Shown piece after piece: positions 8,194 to 16,764 of a DNA stretch of 64,000 nucleotides. Positions within the stretch are counted from its first letter, which is position 1, and every line of letters starts with the position of its first letter. A program made the position numbers and the translations under genes. The stretch comes from Actinomadura syzygii (GTDB lineage Bacteria > Actinomycetota > Actinomycetes > Streptosporangiales > Streptosporangiaceae): positions 1 through 64,000 of the forward strand of contig NZ_VSFF01000020.1 in NCBI RefSeq assembly GCF_008085905.1. Reading direction: 5' to 3'. The notes below the pieces were generated by a model that saw nothing but the letters and a program-made list of their open reading frames with translations, had not been told where the DNA came from and did no database searches.

Positions 8194-9777
8194 ATGCCGC
8201 CCACCGGCAAGCCGACCGGGAAGCCCACCGGGGACGTGCTGATCGTCGGGGCGGGTCCCAGCGGGCTCCTCCTCGCCGGAGACCTCGCCGCCGCCGGGAT
8301 CCGCTGCACGGTGCTGGAGCGGCGCGAGGCGGCGGAGTCGAACCTGACGCGGGCGTTCGCCGTCCACGCCCGGACGCTCGAACTCCTCGACACGCGCGGC
8401 GTCGCCCGCGCGCTGATCGCGACCGGCGCGCGGGCCGACGTGCTGCGGGTCCTCGGCACGACCGGCCTCGACCTGCGGCGGCTCCCCGGACGGTTCCCGT
8501 TCATGCTGGTCACACCGCAGTACGAGACGGAGCGGGTGCTGCGCGAACGCGCCCTCGCGGCGGGCGCGGACATCGCGCACGGCGCGGAGGCGGTCGCGCT
8601 CCGCCAGGACGCGGCGGGCGTCGACGTCGACGTCCGGACCGCGGACGGCGGCACCGCCACGCGACGCGCGTCCTACGTCGTGGGCGCGGACGGCGTGCAC
8701 AGCACGGTCCGCCGCGAGCTGGGGCTGCCGTTCCCGGGGCGCGCGGTCGTCCGGTCGGTGATGCTCGCCGACGTCCGGCTCCGCGACGCGCCCGCCGCCC
8801 CGCTGTCCGGGAACGCGGTCGGGGACGCGTTCGCGTTCCTCGCCTCCTTCGGGGACGGCCGCCACCGCGTCATCGCCTGGAACCGCCGCCACCAGCCGCC
8901 CGACTCCGAACCCGTCGACGTGGCCGAGCTGCGCGACACCGTCCGCCGGGCGCTCGGCACCGACCACGGCATCCACGACGTGGGCTGGACGTCCCGGTTC
9001 CACAGCGACGAGCGGCAGGTCCCGCGCTACCGGGTGGGACGGGTGTTCCTCGCGGGCGACGCGGCGCACGTCCACTCCCCGGCGGGCGGGCAGGGCATGA
9101 ACACCGGGCTGCAGGACGCCGCGAACCTCGGCTGGAAGCTCGCCGCCGAGCTGTGGGGCTGGGCGCCGTCGTGGCTGCTCGACAGCTACGACGAGGAGCG
9201 GCGGCCGATCGGACGGCAGGTCCTGCGCGGCAGCGGCGCCCTGCTGAGCGCCGCGCTCGTCGAGCCGCGCTGGCTGCGCCTCGCCCGGACGGCCGGGGTG
9301 TGGGCCGCGGTGCGCGTCCCGCCGGTGGCGCGGCGGCTGGCGGGCGCGGTCTCCGGCATCGACATCGCCTACCCGGCGCCGCGCGGCGCGCACCGCCTCG
9401 CCGGGCGGCGGGCGCCCGACGTCGTCCTCGCGGGCAGCCCCGGACGGCTCTACGAGCTGCTCGGCGACGGGCTGTTCGTGCTCGTCGTCGCGGCGAACGA
9501 CCCGGCGGTGACCTACCTCGCGACCAAGCGGTGGGCGGGGCGCGTGCACTGCGCGCTCGCGGGCGCCGCGACCCGCACGACGGCGCTCGTCCGCCCGGAC
9601 GGCCACATCGCGTGGGCGACCGACGAGACCGCGCCCGACCGGCGGGCCGCGGCGATCAGGGACGCGCTGAGCCACTGGTGCGGGCGTCCCACCGAGCGGC
9701 CCGTGCGGGGGCCGGAGCGCCTCGGGAGCGTCCCCGCGGACGCCGCGGCCCGGGAGGAGCGGAGGACACGGCCATGA
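8194..9777 (+). CDS. FAD-dependent aromatic-type monooxygenase (527 aa)
   Basis: A class A flavoprotein hydroxylase of the PheA/TfdB/MhpA group. Visible motifs are the N-terminal Rossmann dinucleotide fold VLIVGAGPSGLLLAGDLAAA, the DG motif YVVGADGVHSTVRRELG, and the GD motif FLAGDAAHVHSPAGGQGMN that binds the FAD ribityl chain. The C-terminal thioredoxin-like domain of phenol hydroxylases is reduced. The N-terminus carries a small GKPTGKPTG repeat. The next gene (aconitase) starts in an ATGA overlap, so the two are translationally coupled, an unusual pairing. The substrate cannot be deduced. It is not kynurenine 3-monooxygenase by position, and sequence similarity was not testable here. Confidence 0.88.
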   Translation: MPPTGKPTGKPTGDVLIVGAGPSGLLLAGDLAAAGIRCTVLERREAAESNLTRAFAVHARTLELLDTRGVARALIATGARADVLRVLGTTGLDLRRLPGRFPFMLVTPQYETERVLRERALAAGADIAHGAEAVALRQDAAGVDVDVRTADGGTATRRASYVVGADGVHSTVRRELGLPFPGRAVVRSVMLADVRLRDAPAAPLSGNAVGDAFAFLASFGDGRHRVIAWNRRHQPPDSEPVDVAELRDTVRRALGTDHGIHDVGWTSRFHSDERQVPRYRVGRVFLAGDAAHVHSPAGGQGMNTGLQDAANLGWKLAAELWGWAPSWLLDSYDEERRPIGRQVLRGSGALLSAALVEPRWLRLARTAGVWAAVRVPPVARRLAGAVSGIDIAYPAPRGAHRLAGRRAPDVVLAGSPGRLYELLGDGLFVLVVAANDPAVTYLATKRWAGRVHCALAGAATRTTALVRPDGHIAWATDETAPDRRAAAIRDALSHWCGRPTERPVRGPERLGSVPADAAAREERRTRP

Positions 9778-11780
9778 CGGACGGCACGGGGGGCCGGAAC
9801 GTCGCGCGGGCCGACGGGGGCAGCGGGGAGAACGTCGCGCGGAAGCTGATCGCCGCGCACCTGGTGAGCGGCGAGATGACGGCGGGGGCCGAGATCGGCC
9901 TGCGCGTCGACCAGACCCTGACCCAGGACGCGACCGGCACGATGGTGATGCTGGAGTTGGAGGCGCTCGACCTGGACCGCGTCCGCACGGACGTGTCCGT
10001 CCAGTACGTGGACCACAACCTGCTGCAGGCCGACGAGCGGAACATGGCCGACCACATCTTCCTGCGGTCGGCGTGCCGCCGGTACGGGCTCTGGTACTCG
10101 CGGCCGGGCAACGGCGTCTCGCATCCGACGCACATGCAGCGGTTCGGCGTGCCGGGCGCGACGCTCGCGGGCTCGGACTCGCACACCTGCGCCGCCGGGT
10201 CGCTCGGCATGCTCGCGATCGGCGTCGGCGGCCTTGAGACGGCGCTCGCGATGGCGGGGGAGCCGCTGCACCTGACCATGCCGGACATCTGGGGCGTCCG
10301 GCTGACGGGGGAGCTGCCGCCATGGCTGAGCGCGAAGGACGTGATCCTGGAGATGCTGCGGCGGCACGGCGTGCGCGGCGGCGTCAACCGGATCATCGAG
10401 TACCACGGGCCGGGGCTCGCGTCGCTGACCGCGATGGACCGGCACGTCATCGCGAACATGGGCGCCGAACTCGGCGCGACGACGTCGGTGTTCCCGTCCG
10501 ACGGGCGGGTGCTGGGATTCCTGCGCGGCGAGGGGCGCGCGGACGACTTCACCGAGATAACCGCCGATCCGGGCGCGTCCTACGACGTCGAGGACGAGAT
10601 CGACCTGTCGGAGCTGGTGCCGCTGATCGCGCGTCCCGGCTCGCCGGGCGACGTGGTGCCGGTCCGCGACGCGGCGGGCGAGGAGGTCCACCAGGTGGTC
10701 GTCGGGTCGTCGGCGAACCCGGGGCTGCGCGACTTCGCCGCCGTCGCCGCGATCGTCCGGGGCCGCCGGGTGGTCCCGGAGGTGTCGCTGGACGTGAACC
10801 CGACGTCCCGGCAGATCCTGCTCGACCTGACCCGGATGGGCGCGTCCGCCGACCTGATCCAGGCGGGCGCCCGCATCCACCAGGCCGGCTGCCTCGGCTG
10901 CATCGGCATGGGCCAGGCGCCCGCGATCGGCCGCAACAGCCTGCGGACGTTCCCGCGCAACTTCCCCGGACGCTCCGGCACCGCCGACGACCGGGTCTGG
11001 CTCTGCTCGCCGGAGACCGCCGCGGCCGCCGCGCTCACCGGCCTGATCACCGATCCCCGCGACCTCGGGGCGGCCCCGCCCGCCGTGGACCTGCCGGAGC
11101 GGTCGAGCCCCGGCCTCGACCTGCTGGAGGCCCCGCCGCCGGAGGACGAGGCGCGCCGCGTCGAGCTGGAGCGGGCGCCGAGCATCGGCGTCCTGCCCGA
11201 CCTGGACCCGCTGCCCGCCGACCTCGAGGTCCCCGTCGTCATCAAGGTCGGGGACGACGTGTCGACCGACGAGATCCTCCAGGCGGGCGCCCGCGCCCTG
11301 CCCTTCCGCAGCGACATCGCGCGGCTCGCCGACTTCGCGTTCACCAGGCTCGACGAGGACTACCCGCGCCGGGCGCGGGAGGCCGGGGCGCACGCCGTCG
11401 TCGGCGGACGCAACTACGGGCAGGGGTCGTCGCGGGAGCACGCCGCGATCGCGCCCCGCCACCTTGGACTGCGGCTCGTCCTCGCCCGCGCGTACGCGCG
11501 GATCCACTGGCAGAACCTCGTCAACTTCGGCGTCCTGCCGCTGGAGTTCGCCGACGAGGGCGACTACGACCGGGTCGAGCAGGGGGACGTGCTGCGCGTG
11601 GCGGGCGTCCGCGACGCGCTGGAGTCCGGGGCGGAGATCGAGGTCCGCAACGTCACCAAGGACGAGACGTACCGGGCGCGGCACCGCCTCTCGCCCCGCC
11701 AGCGGGAGCTGGTCGTCGCCGGGGGCCAGATCCCGCTGCTGCGCGAACGCGCCGCCAGGAAGCGGTCAGGGCGTCAGTAG
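9774..11780 (+). CDS. acn: Aconitate hydratase, Aquifex/putative-type (668 aa)
   Basis: Isomerises citrate and isocitrate through a [4Fe-4S] cluster. The three ligands are visible as Cys139 (GSDSHTCAAGS), Cys373 and Cys376 (GCLGCIGMGQAP). The swivel domain follows from about 480 with VVGGRNYGQGSSREHAA. At 668 residues it is far shorter than AcnA (about 900) and matches the short, archaeal/Aquifex-like aconitase group seen alongside AcnA in many actinobacteria. The start overlaps the monooxygenase stop (ATGA), with GGAGGA upstream. The first 24 residues contain a 13-bp direct repeat giving NVAR twice, a probable local duplication. The stop overlaps the convergent DUF2795 gene by 7 bp. It could act on a related hydroxy-acid instead of citrate. 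Confidence 0.85.
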   Translation: MTDGTGGRNVARADGGSGENVARKLIAAHLVSGEMTAGAEIGLRVDQTLTQDATGTMVMLELEALDLDRVRTDVSVQYVDHNLLQADERNMADHIFLRSACRRYGLWYSRPGNGVSHPTHMQRFGVPGATLAGSDSHTCAAGSLGMLAIGVGGLETALAMAGEPLHLTMPDIWGVRLTGELPPWLSAKDVILEMLRRHGVRGGVNRIIEYHGPGLASLTAMDRHVIANMGAELGATTSVFPSDGRVLGFLRGEGRADDFTEITADPGASYDVEDEIDLSELVPLIARPGSPGDVVPVRDAAGEEVHQVVVGSSANPGLRDFAAVAAIVRGRRVVPEVSLDVNPTSRQILLDLTRMGASADLIQAGARIHQAGCLGCIGMGQAPAIGRNSLRTFPRNFPGRSGTADDRVWLCSPETAAAAALTGLITDPRDLGAAPPAVDLPERSSPGLDLLEAPPPEDEARRVELERAPSIGVLPDLDPLPADLEVPVVIKVGDDVSTDEILQAGARALPFRSDIARLADFAFTRLDEDYPRRAREAGAHAVVGGRNYGQGSSREHAAIAPRHLGLRLVLARAYARIHWQNLVNFGVLPLEFADEGDYDRVEQGDVLRVAGVRDALESGAEIEVRNVTKDETYRARHRLSPRQRELVVAGGQIPLLRERAARKRSGRQ

Positions 11781-12181
11781 CGGCGTTCCTCGCGGCCGTA
11801 GCCGAGTTCCTCGGCGACGTCGGCGACGTTCTCGTACTCCCGCTTCGGCAGCCCCCGCAGATCGTCGACGGCGTCGTCCGGGGCGCCCGCCTCGGCCGCG
11901 TGCCGGACGAGCTCGTTCGGCCGCGCCGGGTACCGGACGCCGCTGAGCATCCGGCCGAGGGCGCTGCGGCTCGCCACGTCCTGCCCGCTCATGCCGGGCG
12001 GGGAGCCCTCGCGGTCGGACGCGGAGGCCGTCTCCGGGTCGGCGGGGTAGTCGTCGGAGTACGGCTCGGTCTCCTTGAACTCCTCGGCGTGCGTCGGGTG
12101 GCCGCCGCTGACCATGCCCTGCGTCTCGCGGCCGATCTCGTCGTCCAGCCTCGGGCCGTGCTTGTCGCTCTGCTCTCGCAT
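11774..12181 (-). CDS. DUF2795-family protein (135 aa)
   Basis: A small acidic cytosolic protein. The C-terminal half (LVRHAAEAGAPDDAVDDLRGLPKREYENVADVAEELGYG) matches the DUF2795 helical fold found in many actinobacteria, often with a DNA-bending or stress-related guess but no proven role. The N-terminal half is low-complexity and acidic. ATG 12181 is supported by GGAGG 7 bases upstream; the 24-codon extension is discarded. Its end overlaps the aconitase gene tail-to-tail. A 13-bp tandem repeat lies just before the ribosome site. Confidence 0.8.
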   Translation of the reverse strand: MREQSDKHGPRLDDEIGRETQGMVSGGHPTHAEEFKETEPYSDDYPADPETASASDREGSPPGMSGQDVASRSALGRMLSGVRYPARPNELVRHAAEAGAPDDAVDDLRGLPKREYENVADVAEELGYGREERRY

Positions 12182-12195
12182 CGTCCGTCCTCCGT

Positions 12196-12221
12196 GGCGC
12201 GTAGGGGAGGCGCGTAGGGGA
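12196..12221. repeat. 13-bp perfect tandem duplication upstream of the DUF2795 gene
   Basis: GGCGCGTAGGGGA occurs twice in succession (12196-12208 and 12209-12221), directly upstream of the GGAGG of the minus-strand DUF2795 gene. It could be a direct-repeat regulator site or simple slippage. Confidence 0.6.
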
Positions 12222-12271
12222 CAGGCCATTCCCGGGCGGACGCCGCCAAACATCCGCCCGGGCGCGCGCCG

Positions 12272-13681
12272 TCAGGACTGGGACAGGCGGATCAACCGCA
12301 GGACGCGCCGGACGAGCGACTCCTGCCGCGCCCCGTCGCCGTCGGCGGCGGGCTCGTTCCGCTCCGCCTCCGCGGCGGGCGGCGCGGGCTGGTCGGCGCC
12401 CAGCTCGTAGGTGACCGGCAGCGACCGCAGCCCCCGCATGATCGGCGACGACCGCCACGGCAGCTGGTCGGGCGGCAGCGCGAGCCGCAGCCCGGCGAAC
12501 CGCTCGAACAGCCGCTCCACCGCGATCGTGGTGATGGACGTCGCGAGGTCGCGGCCGAGGCAGGCGTGCCCGCCCGCGCTCCACGCGAGGTGCGCGCGGG
12601 AGCTGTAGATCGAGTCGGGCCCGGCGCCGCCGGAGAAGGCCGGGTCGAGGTGCGCGGCCGCGGGCGACACCATCACCGCGTCCCCGGCCGCGATCTGGAA
12701 CCGGCCGACGCGCACGTCGACCTTGGGCCACCGGGGCAGCAGGTTCGCGAACGGCGGGTGCGCCGCGGCGGCGCGGTTGATCGCCTCCTGGATCATGCCG
12801 CCCGACAGGCTGTCCCGGGCGCCGGTCTCGCCGATCAGCACCTCGGTGATGGTGTTGCAGATCAGCGTGCCGGTGACGTCGCCGACGACGCCCGCCATCA
12901 GCGCCATCTCGCGGGTCAGCTCCTCGACGGTCAGGTCGGGGACGGCGGCCAGCATGAACGACGGCAGGTCGCGGCCTGGGGAGACCTTCCGGGCCGCGCA
13001 CACGGCGGCCATCTTCGCGTGCACCCGCCCCCACGCCTCGCCGGAGTCCGGGCCCGCGTCGATCGCCCGCCACAGGTCCATGATCAGCTCGTCGTAGCCG
13101 GGCGTCTCGCCGAGCAGCCGCCCCATGACGAGCAGCGGCAGCGGGCGCGCGTACTGGGCGGACAGGTCGGCCCAGCCGGTCCGGCCGTTCTCGGCGAGGA
13201 CGGTGATCAGCTCGTCGGCGTGCCGCCGGACGTCCCGCTCCATGTCCTTGGCCTCGGGGCGGGTCCGGTCCTGGAAGGGACGCAGCCCGGCGCTCCACGC
13301 GCTGCGCAGGCGGGTGGAGTCGGCGCCGTCCATGAACGTCGAGTGGCCGGTCTCCACCAGCGGCAGCATCGGCCAGTCGGGCGGCACCGAGCCCTCCCGG
13401 TAGGCGCGCCAGGAGTCCAGCCGGCGGCTCCAGACGCCGCGGGTGTCGCGCAGGATGTCGAGCGTCTGCGCGTAGCCGATGACGAGCCAGACCGGCACGC
13501 CCAGGACGTCGACGGGCGCGACCGGCCCGTACTCCAGGCGCAGCCGTTCGTAGAAGAGCGCCGGACGGGACTCGTAGTCGCGGTTCAGCAGCGGTCGGAC
13601 GGCGAGCGACTCCAGCGGAGGATGGGCGGATGCGGTCCCTGCCTGGGACTCCGCACGCATGTTCGGGGGTTCCACGAGCAT
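12272..13681 (-). CDS. Cytochrome P450, atypical, CYP157-like (469 aa)
   Basis: The haem-binding loop is clear: LAWSAGGHACLGRDLA with Cys374 as axial ligand, though Phe of the usual FGxGxHxC is Trp. The I-helix holds AGVVGDVTGT (263-272). The K-helix segment before the Pro-Pro (about 296-310) reads MIQEAINRAAAAHPP and has no ExxR at the normal spacing. The opening ERLRLEYGPVAPVDVLGVPVWLVIGY resembles the P450s of actinobacterial conservons (CYP157), a family known to lack ExxR. No conservon genes are beside it. The start is uncertain: ATG 13681 is chosen, ATG 13660 and ATG 13735 are in frame, and no ribosome site is obvious. The C-terminal 40 residues are a Pro/Glu/Arg-rich tail. Redox partner and substrate are unknown. 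Confidence 0.85.
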   Translation of the reverse strand: MLVEPPNMRAESQAGTASAHPPLESLAVRPLLNRDYESRPALFYERLRLEYGPVAPVDVLGVPVWLVIGYAQTLDILRDTRGVWSRRLDSWRAYREGSVPPDWPMLPLVETGHSTFMDGADSTRLRSAWSAGLRPFQDRTRPEAKDMERDVRRHADELITVLAENGRTGWADLSAQYARPLPLLVMGRLLGETPGYDELIMDLWRAIDAGPDSGEAWGRVHAKMAAVCAARKVSPGRDLPSFMLAAVPDLTVEELTREMALMAGVVGDVTGTLICNTITEVLIGETGARDSLSGGMIQEAINRAAAAHPPFANLLPRWPKVDVRVGRFQIAAGDAVMVSPAAAHLDPAFSGGAGPDSIYSSRAHLAWSAGGHACLGRDLATSITTIAVERLFERFAGLRLALPPDQLPWRSSPIMRGLRSLPVTYELGADQPAPPAAEAERNEPAADGDGARQESLVRRVLRLIRLSQS

Positions 13682-13823
13682 AGACTTTAGAGAAGAACGT
13701 TCACATTCGGACCGTTTCTGCGGGAATCTCTGCAAGTCGGGCGCGTACGGGGGCCCGGGTGACCTCGGCGCCCGGGGTATGTGAGGCTAGGGACGCCCCT
13801 ATGACCGAGAGCTGGAGGTCCGC

Positions 13824-14021
13824 ATGGCCGAGTCGTCAGGAGAACCCGACAACGGCGAGAACGCCGAGGACGACGTGAAGCGCAGGTTCCGGGAGGCGCT
13901 GGAGCGCAAGCGCGGGGAAGAGGGCAAGAACACCGGCGGCTCCGGCCGGAGCGGCTCCAAGGTGCGGGGGACGCACGACCGCGCCGACCGGCAGCGGCAG
14001 TTCCGCCGCAAGAGCGGCTGA
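13824..14021 (+). CDS. DUF5302-family small protein (65 aa)
   Basis: A highly charged, hydrophilic 65-residue protein whose central VKRRFREALERKR helix and basic C-terminal QRQFRRKSG match the short actinobacterial DUF5302 family. CTGGAGG precedes ATG 13824 at good spacing. It is followed by a strong bidirectional terminator. The function is unknown. Confidence 0.8.
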   Translation: MAESSGEPDNGENAEDDVKRRFREALERKRGEEGKNTGGSGRSGSKVRGTHDRADRQRQFRRKSG

Positions 14022-14035
14022 TCCCGACCGCCGCC

Positions 14036-14062
14036 GACCCCCGCGAGGACGGCGCGGGGGTC
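14036..14062. terminator. Bidirectional terminator between DUF5302 and PPOX genes
   Basis: A perfect 10-bp stem (14036-14045 with 14053-14062) with a 7-base loop stands between two convergent genes, 15 bp after the DUF5302 stop. It probably serves the plus-strand transcript mainly. Confidence 0.7.
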
Positions 14063-14077
14063 CACCCGTCTCCGGGT

Positions 14078-14107
14078 CCGGGCGCCTCTTCCGAGCCGGG
14101 CGCCCGG
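14078..14107. terminator. Second terminator hairpin, towards the PPOX gene
   Basis: A perfect 9-bp stem (14078-14086 with 14099-14107) with a 12-base loop lies 20 bp beyond the stop of the minus-strand PPOX gene. Together with the neighbouring hairpin it insulates the two convergent units. Confidence 0.6.
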
Positions 14108-14127
14108 CCGCGCGGAGGCGTTCCCGC

Positions 14128-14766
14128 TCAGGTTCGGTACAGCTTCTTCGAGTAGTTCGCCTCGGAGTAGTAGCGCTCCAGCTCCTCGACGGTCTCGTTG
14201 ACGGGCTGCATCTCCTTGACGAGGCACGCGTGCGACGGCAGCGCGTCCGGATCCCACGTCTCCGGCTTCCACAGCTTCGAGCGCATCAGGGCCTTCCCGC
14301 AGTGGAAGAAGATCTGCTCGATCTCCACGACCAGCGCGAGCGACGGCCGGTGCCCCTTGACGACGAGGTCGTCGAAGAACGGCGCGTCCCGGACGAGCGT
14401 CGCCCGCCCGTTGATCCGCAGCGTCTCGCGGCGGCCCGGGATCAGGAAGATCAATCCGACGTGCGGGTTGGCGAGGATGTTGAGGAAGCCGTCGGCCCGG
14501 CGGTTGCCCGGCCGGTCCGGGACGACGATCGTCGTGTCGTCGAGCACATGGACGAACCCCGGCGGGTCGCCCTTCGGGGACACGTCGCAGTTCCCCTCGG
14601 CGTCGGCGGTCGCGATCAGGCAGAACGGCGACTGCCCGAGCCACTCGCGGTCCCGCGCGTGCAGCTCCGTGCGCTCCTTCGTGACGGCCCGCGGCATCGG
14701 CGCGCCGAGCAGTTCGCGCAGCTCGCCGGGGGACGTGATCGCAGTGAACTCGGAGGCGACCGGCAT
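14128..14766 (-). CDS. PPOX-class FMN-dependent flavoprotein, MSMEG_1061/DR_2398-like (212 aa)
   Basis: A pyridoxamine-phosphate-oxidase-fold protein. Residues about 45-135 form the split beta-barrel with the FMN-contact strands FCLIATADAEGNCDVSPKGD, IVVPDRPGNRRADGFLNILA and HVGLIFLIPGRRETLRINGRA. The pattern and length fit the DR_2398/MSMEG_1061 group, in which a flavin or F420 is bound but the substrate is not settled. ATG 14766 has GGAGGGG 5 bases upstream and discards 37 implausible residues. It is monocistronic, closed by its own hairpin. Confidence 0.83.
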   Translation of the reverse strand: MPVASEFTAITSPGELRELLGAPMPRAVTKERTELHARDREWLGQSPFCLIATADAEGNCDVSPKGDPPGFVHVLDDTTIVVPDRPGNRRADGFLNILANPHVGLIFLIPGRRETLRINGRATLVRDAPFFDDLVVKGHRPSLALVVEIEQIFFHCGKALMRSKLWKPETWDPDALPSHACLVKEMQPVNETVEELERYYSEANYSKKLYRT

Positions 14767-14952
14767 CGCCCCTCCTTCCGCCGAGAATCGGAAGATCAGC
14801 CTAACCGGGCAGCTTCCGGACGTCGTGCCCCGGGGCCCGGCCCGCGTCGGACATTCCACCCGGTACGCCATTGTCATTCCGCTCGCGCCGAAACCGGGCG
14901 CCCGTGCGATCGGCGGTTATTCAAGCGATACAGAAGAGAAGTTTGACTAATC

Positions 14953-14982
14953 TTGACAGCTTTCTCGCCGTTTTCATCTAAT
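14953..14982 (+). promoter_or_regulatory. Sigma70-type promoter for the substrate-binding/VWA gene
   Basis: There is a perfect -35 TTGACA (14953-14958), an 18-bp spacer and a -10 TCTAAT (14977-14982). It lies 44 bp upstream of ATG 15027 in a locally AT-rich patch unlike its surroundings. This is the best housekeeping-type promoter in the window. Confidence 0.6.
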
Positions 14983-15026
14983 GGACCGTCTCCGTGAATG
15001 GTGACCCTGGGTGAAACGAGGCATCG

Positions 15027-16616
15027 ATGAACGGACGCTCGCCGCGCCGGCGGTTGGTCCCGATCCTCGCCGCGGCCGCGGGCGTGCTGGTCCTCACCGG
15101 GGTCGGCGCCTACGCGTTCGCCGAGATCGCGGGCTGCGCGTCCGAGGACCGCATCACCCTGGACGTCGCCGTCGCCCCGGAGCTCCTCCCCGGACTGGAC
15201 GGCGCCGCGCGCCGCTTCGAACGCTCCACCGGCACCTGCGCGCGGGTCAGGCTGCAGGGCGTCGACCCGGCGGCGGTGAGCGCGTCCCTGTCCGGCAGGG
15301 ACGAGGAAGCGCGACCGGACGTCTGGATCCCCGACTCGACGTTCTGGACCGCCTTCGCCAAACCCTCCTACACGGGCGGGTCGGTGGCGCGCAGCCCGAT
15401 CGTCCTCGCGACGGCCGCGCCGACCGACCCGTCGTGGAAGCTGCTGCTCGGACCGGCCGCCGCCGCCGTCAGCGAGCGCCCGCCGACCGGCCCGGCCGGG
15501 CCGGTCCCGCAGGTCCCCGACCCGACGCGGAGCGCGGTCGGGCTGGCGGCGCTGCTGATGGCCGACCGGCTGCTCGCGGTCGTCCCGGACGGGCGGGCCG
15601 TGTTCACCGGGCTCGTCCGCGCCGCCCGGGAGACGACCGCGCCGACCGTGGACGAGGCGCTCGGCTCGAAGGACGCCGTCGAGGGAGGCGCGGTCGTGGT
15701 CGCGTCCGAGCAGGCGGTGTTCGAGCACAACCGCCGCGGCCTCGGCCCGCGCGCGTACGGCGACGTCCCGAACGAGGGCACGCTGTCGCTCGACTACCCG
15801 TTCGCGATCGTCACCCGCGACCGCGGCCGGGTGTCGGCGGCGAAGCGGCTCGAACGTGTGCTCCTCGCCCGCGAGACCCGCGAGGACGTGCGGAGACTGG
15901 GATTCGACCCGGACGACCAGGAGGGCGTGCGGCCGCCCGGGACGGCGGACGTCCGCCGAGTCGCGGAGGCGTACGCCCGGCTCGCCCTGCCGACCCGCCT
16001 GCTCGTCCTGTTCGACGTGTCCGGCTCGATGGCGGAGCGGGTCGCGCCCGGCCTCGACCGGCTCCAGGCGACCGCCCACGTCGGGCAGGCCGGCCTGCAA
16101 CTGCTCGCCGACGACAGCGAGCTCGGCGTCTGGGAGTTCTCCACCCGGCTCCGCGGCTCCCGGGACTGGGCCGAGCGGGTCCCGATCGCGCCGCTCGGCG
16201 ACCGCGTCGGGTCGGTCACGCAGCGGCAGCGCATCCTCAGCGACCTCGGCGCGCTCCGGGTGCGGCGCGACGGCGACACCGGGCTGTACGAGTCGCTGCT
16301 CGCCGCGTTCCGGGAGATGAAGCGCGGCTACAAGCCGGAGATGGTGAACACCGTCCTCGTGTTCACCGACGGCCGCAACGACGACGAGGGCGGGCCGAGC
16401 TTCGCGCAGACCCTCGCCGACCTCGACGCCGAGTACGACCCGACCCAGCCCGTCCAGGTGATCCTCCAGGGCTTCGGCGAGGACGTGGACGTGAACCTGC
16501 TGACGCGGCTCGCCGAGGCCACCCACGGGGTCGTCCAGGTCGCGCGGACGCCGCAGGAGAGCAGGCGGCTGCTCCTGGAGGCGATGTCGCGGCGCGTCTG
16601 CACGCCTAACTGCTGA
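15027..16616 (+). CDS. Exported substrate-binding / von Willebrand A domain protein (529 aa)
   Basis: A hydrophobic segment (9-33) after a basic RRR start gives a signal anchor. Residues about 43-310 look like a periplasmic solute-binding fold: TLDVAVAPELLPGL, then VWIPDSTFWTAF and a DYPFAIVTRDR hinge. From about 322 a VWA domain follows with a complete MIDAS: Asp330-x-Ser332-x-Ser334 in LFDVSGSM, later TDGRNDD for the second Asp. Cys near both ends of the protein (Cys37, Cys71, and the terminal RRVCTPNC) could form disulphides outside the cell. A strong promoter lies upstream and a hairpin downstream, so it is a single-gene unit. Metal-dependent protein binding at the surface is likely; the ligand is unknown. 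Confidence 0.82.
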   Translation: MNGRSPRRRLVPILAAAAGVLVLTGVGAYAFAEIAGCASEDRITLDVAVAPELLPGLDGAARRFERSTGTCARVRLQGVDPAAVSASLSGRDEEARPDVWIPDSTFWTAFAKPSYTGGSVARSPIVLATAAPTDPSWKLLLGPAAAAVSERPPTGPAGPVPQVPDPTRSAVGLAALLMADRLLAVVPDGRAVFTGLVRAARETTAPTVDEALGSKDAVEGGAVVVASEQAVFEHNRRGLGPRAYGDVPNEGTLSLDYPFAIVTRDRGRVSAAKRLERVLLARETREDVRRLGFDPDDQEGVRPPGTADVRRVAEAYARLALPTRLLVLFDVSGSMAERVAPGLDRLQATAHVGQAGLQLLADDSELGVWEFSTRLRGSRDWAERVPIAPLGDRVGSVTQRQRILSDLGALRVRRDGDTGLYESLLAAFREMKRGYKPEMVNTVLVFTDGRNDDEGGPSFAQTLADLDAEYDPTQPVQVILQGFGEDVDVNLLTRLAEATHGVVQVARTPQESRRLLLEAMSRRVCTPNC

Positions 16617-16637
16617 CGTCCGCCCGCCGGTCGGTGA

Positions 16638-16675
16638 CCGTGCTGTGGCCTTCCCCTGTCGAGGCCACAGCACGG
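16638..16675. terminator. Bidirectional terminator between VWA and DUF899 genes
   Basis: A perfect 13-bp stem (16638-16650 with 16663-16675) with a 12-base loop, 21 bp after the VWA stop, in the gap between convergent genes. Confidence 0.75.
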
Positions 16676-16764
16676 CCGCCGGACCGCCGCGCCGGGCGGC
16701 ACGCGCGTGGCGTGCCCCCGTGGGAAGTGCGCGGCGGCCGTCCGGGTGGGCTCGTGCCGAGTGC

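Noticed and set aside
8194..9777. Missing kynurenine 3-monooxygenase
   Set aside because: It lies 40 kb from the operon, is coupled to an aconitase, and its motifs are those of the broad PheA/TfdB group; nothing points specifically to kynurenine.
5485..14000. Possible biosynthetic gene cluster (toroid protein, CoA ligase, monooxygenase, P450)
   Set aside because: There is no polyketide, peptide or terpene core enzyme; strands differ and terminators separate the genes.
15011..16609. Second long plus-strand frame overlapping the VWA gene
   Set aside because: The product is an Arg/Gly/Pro-rich frame shift of the real protein with no motif.
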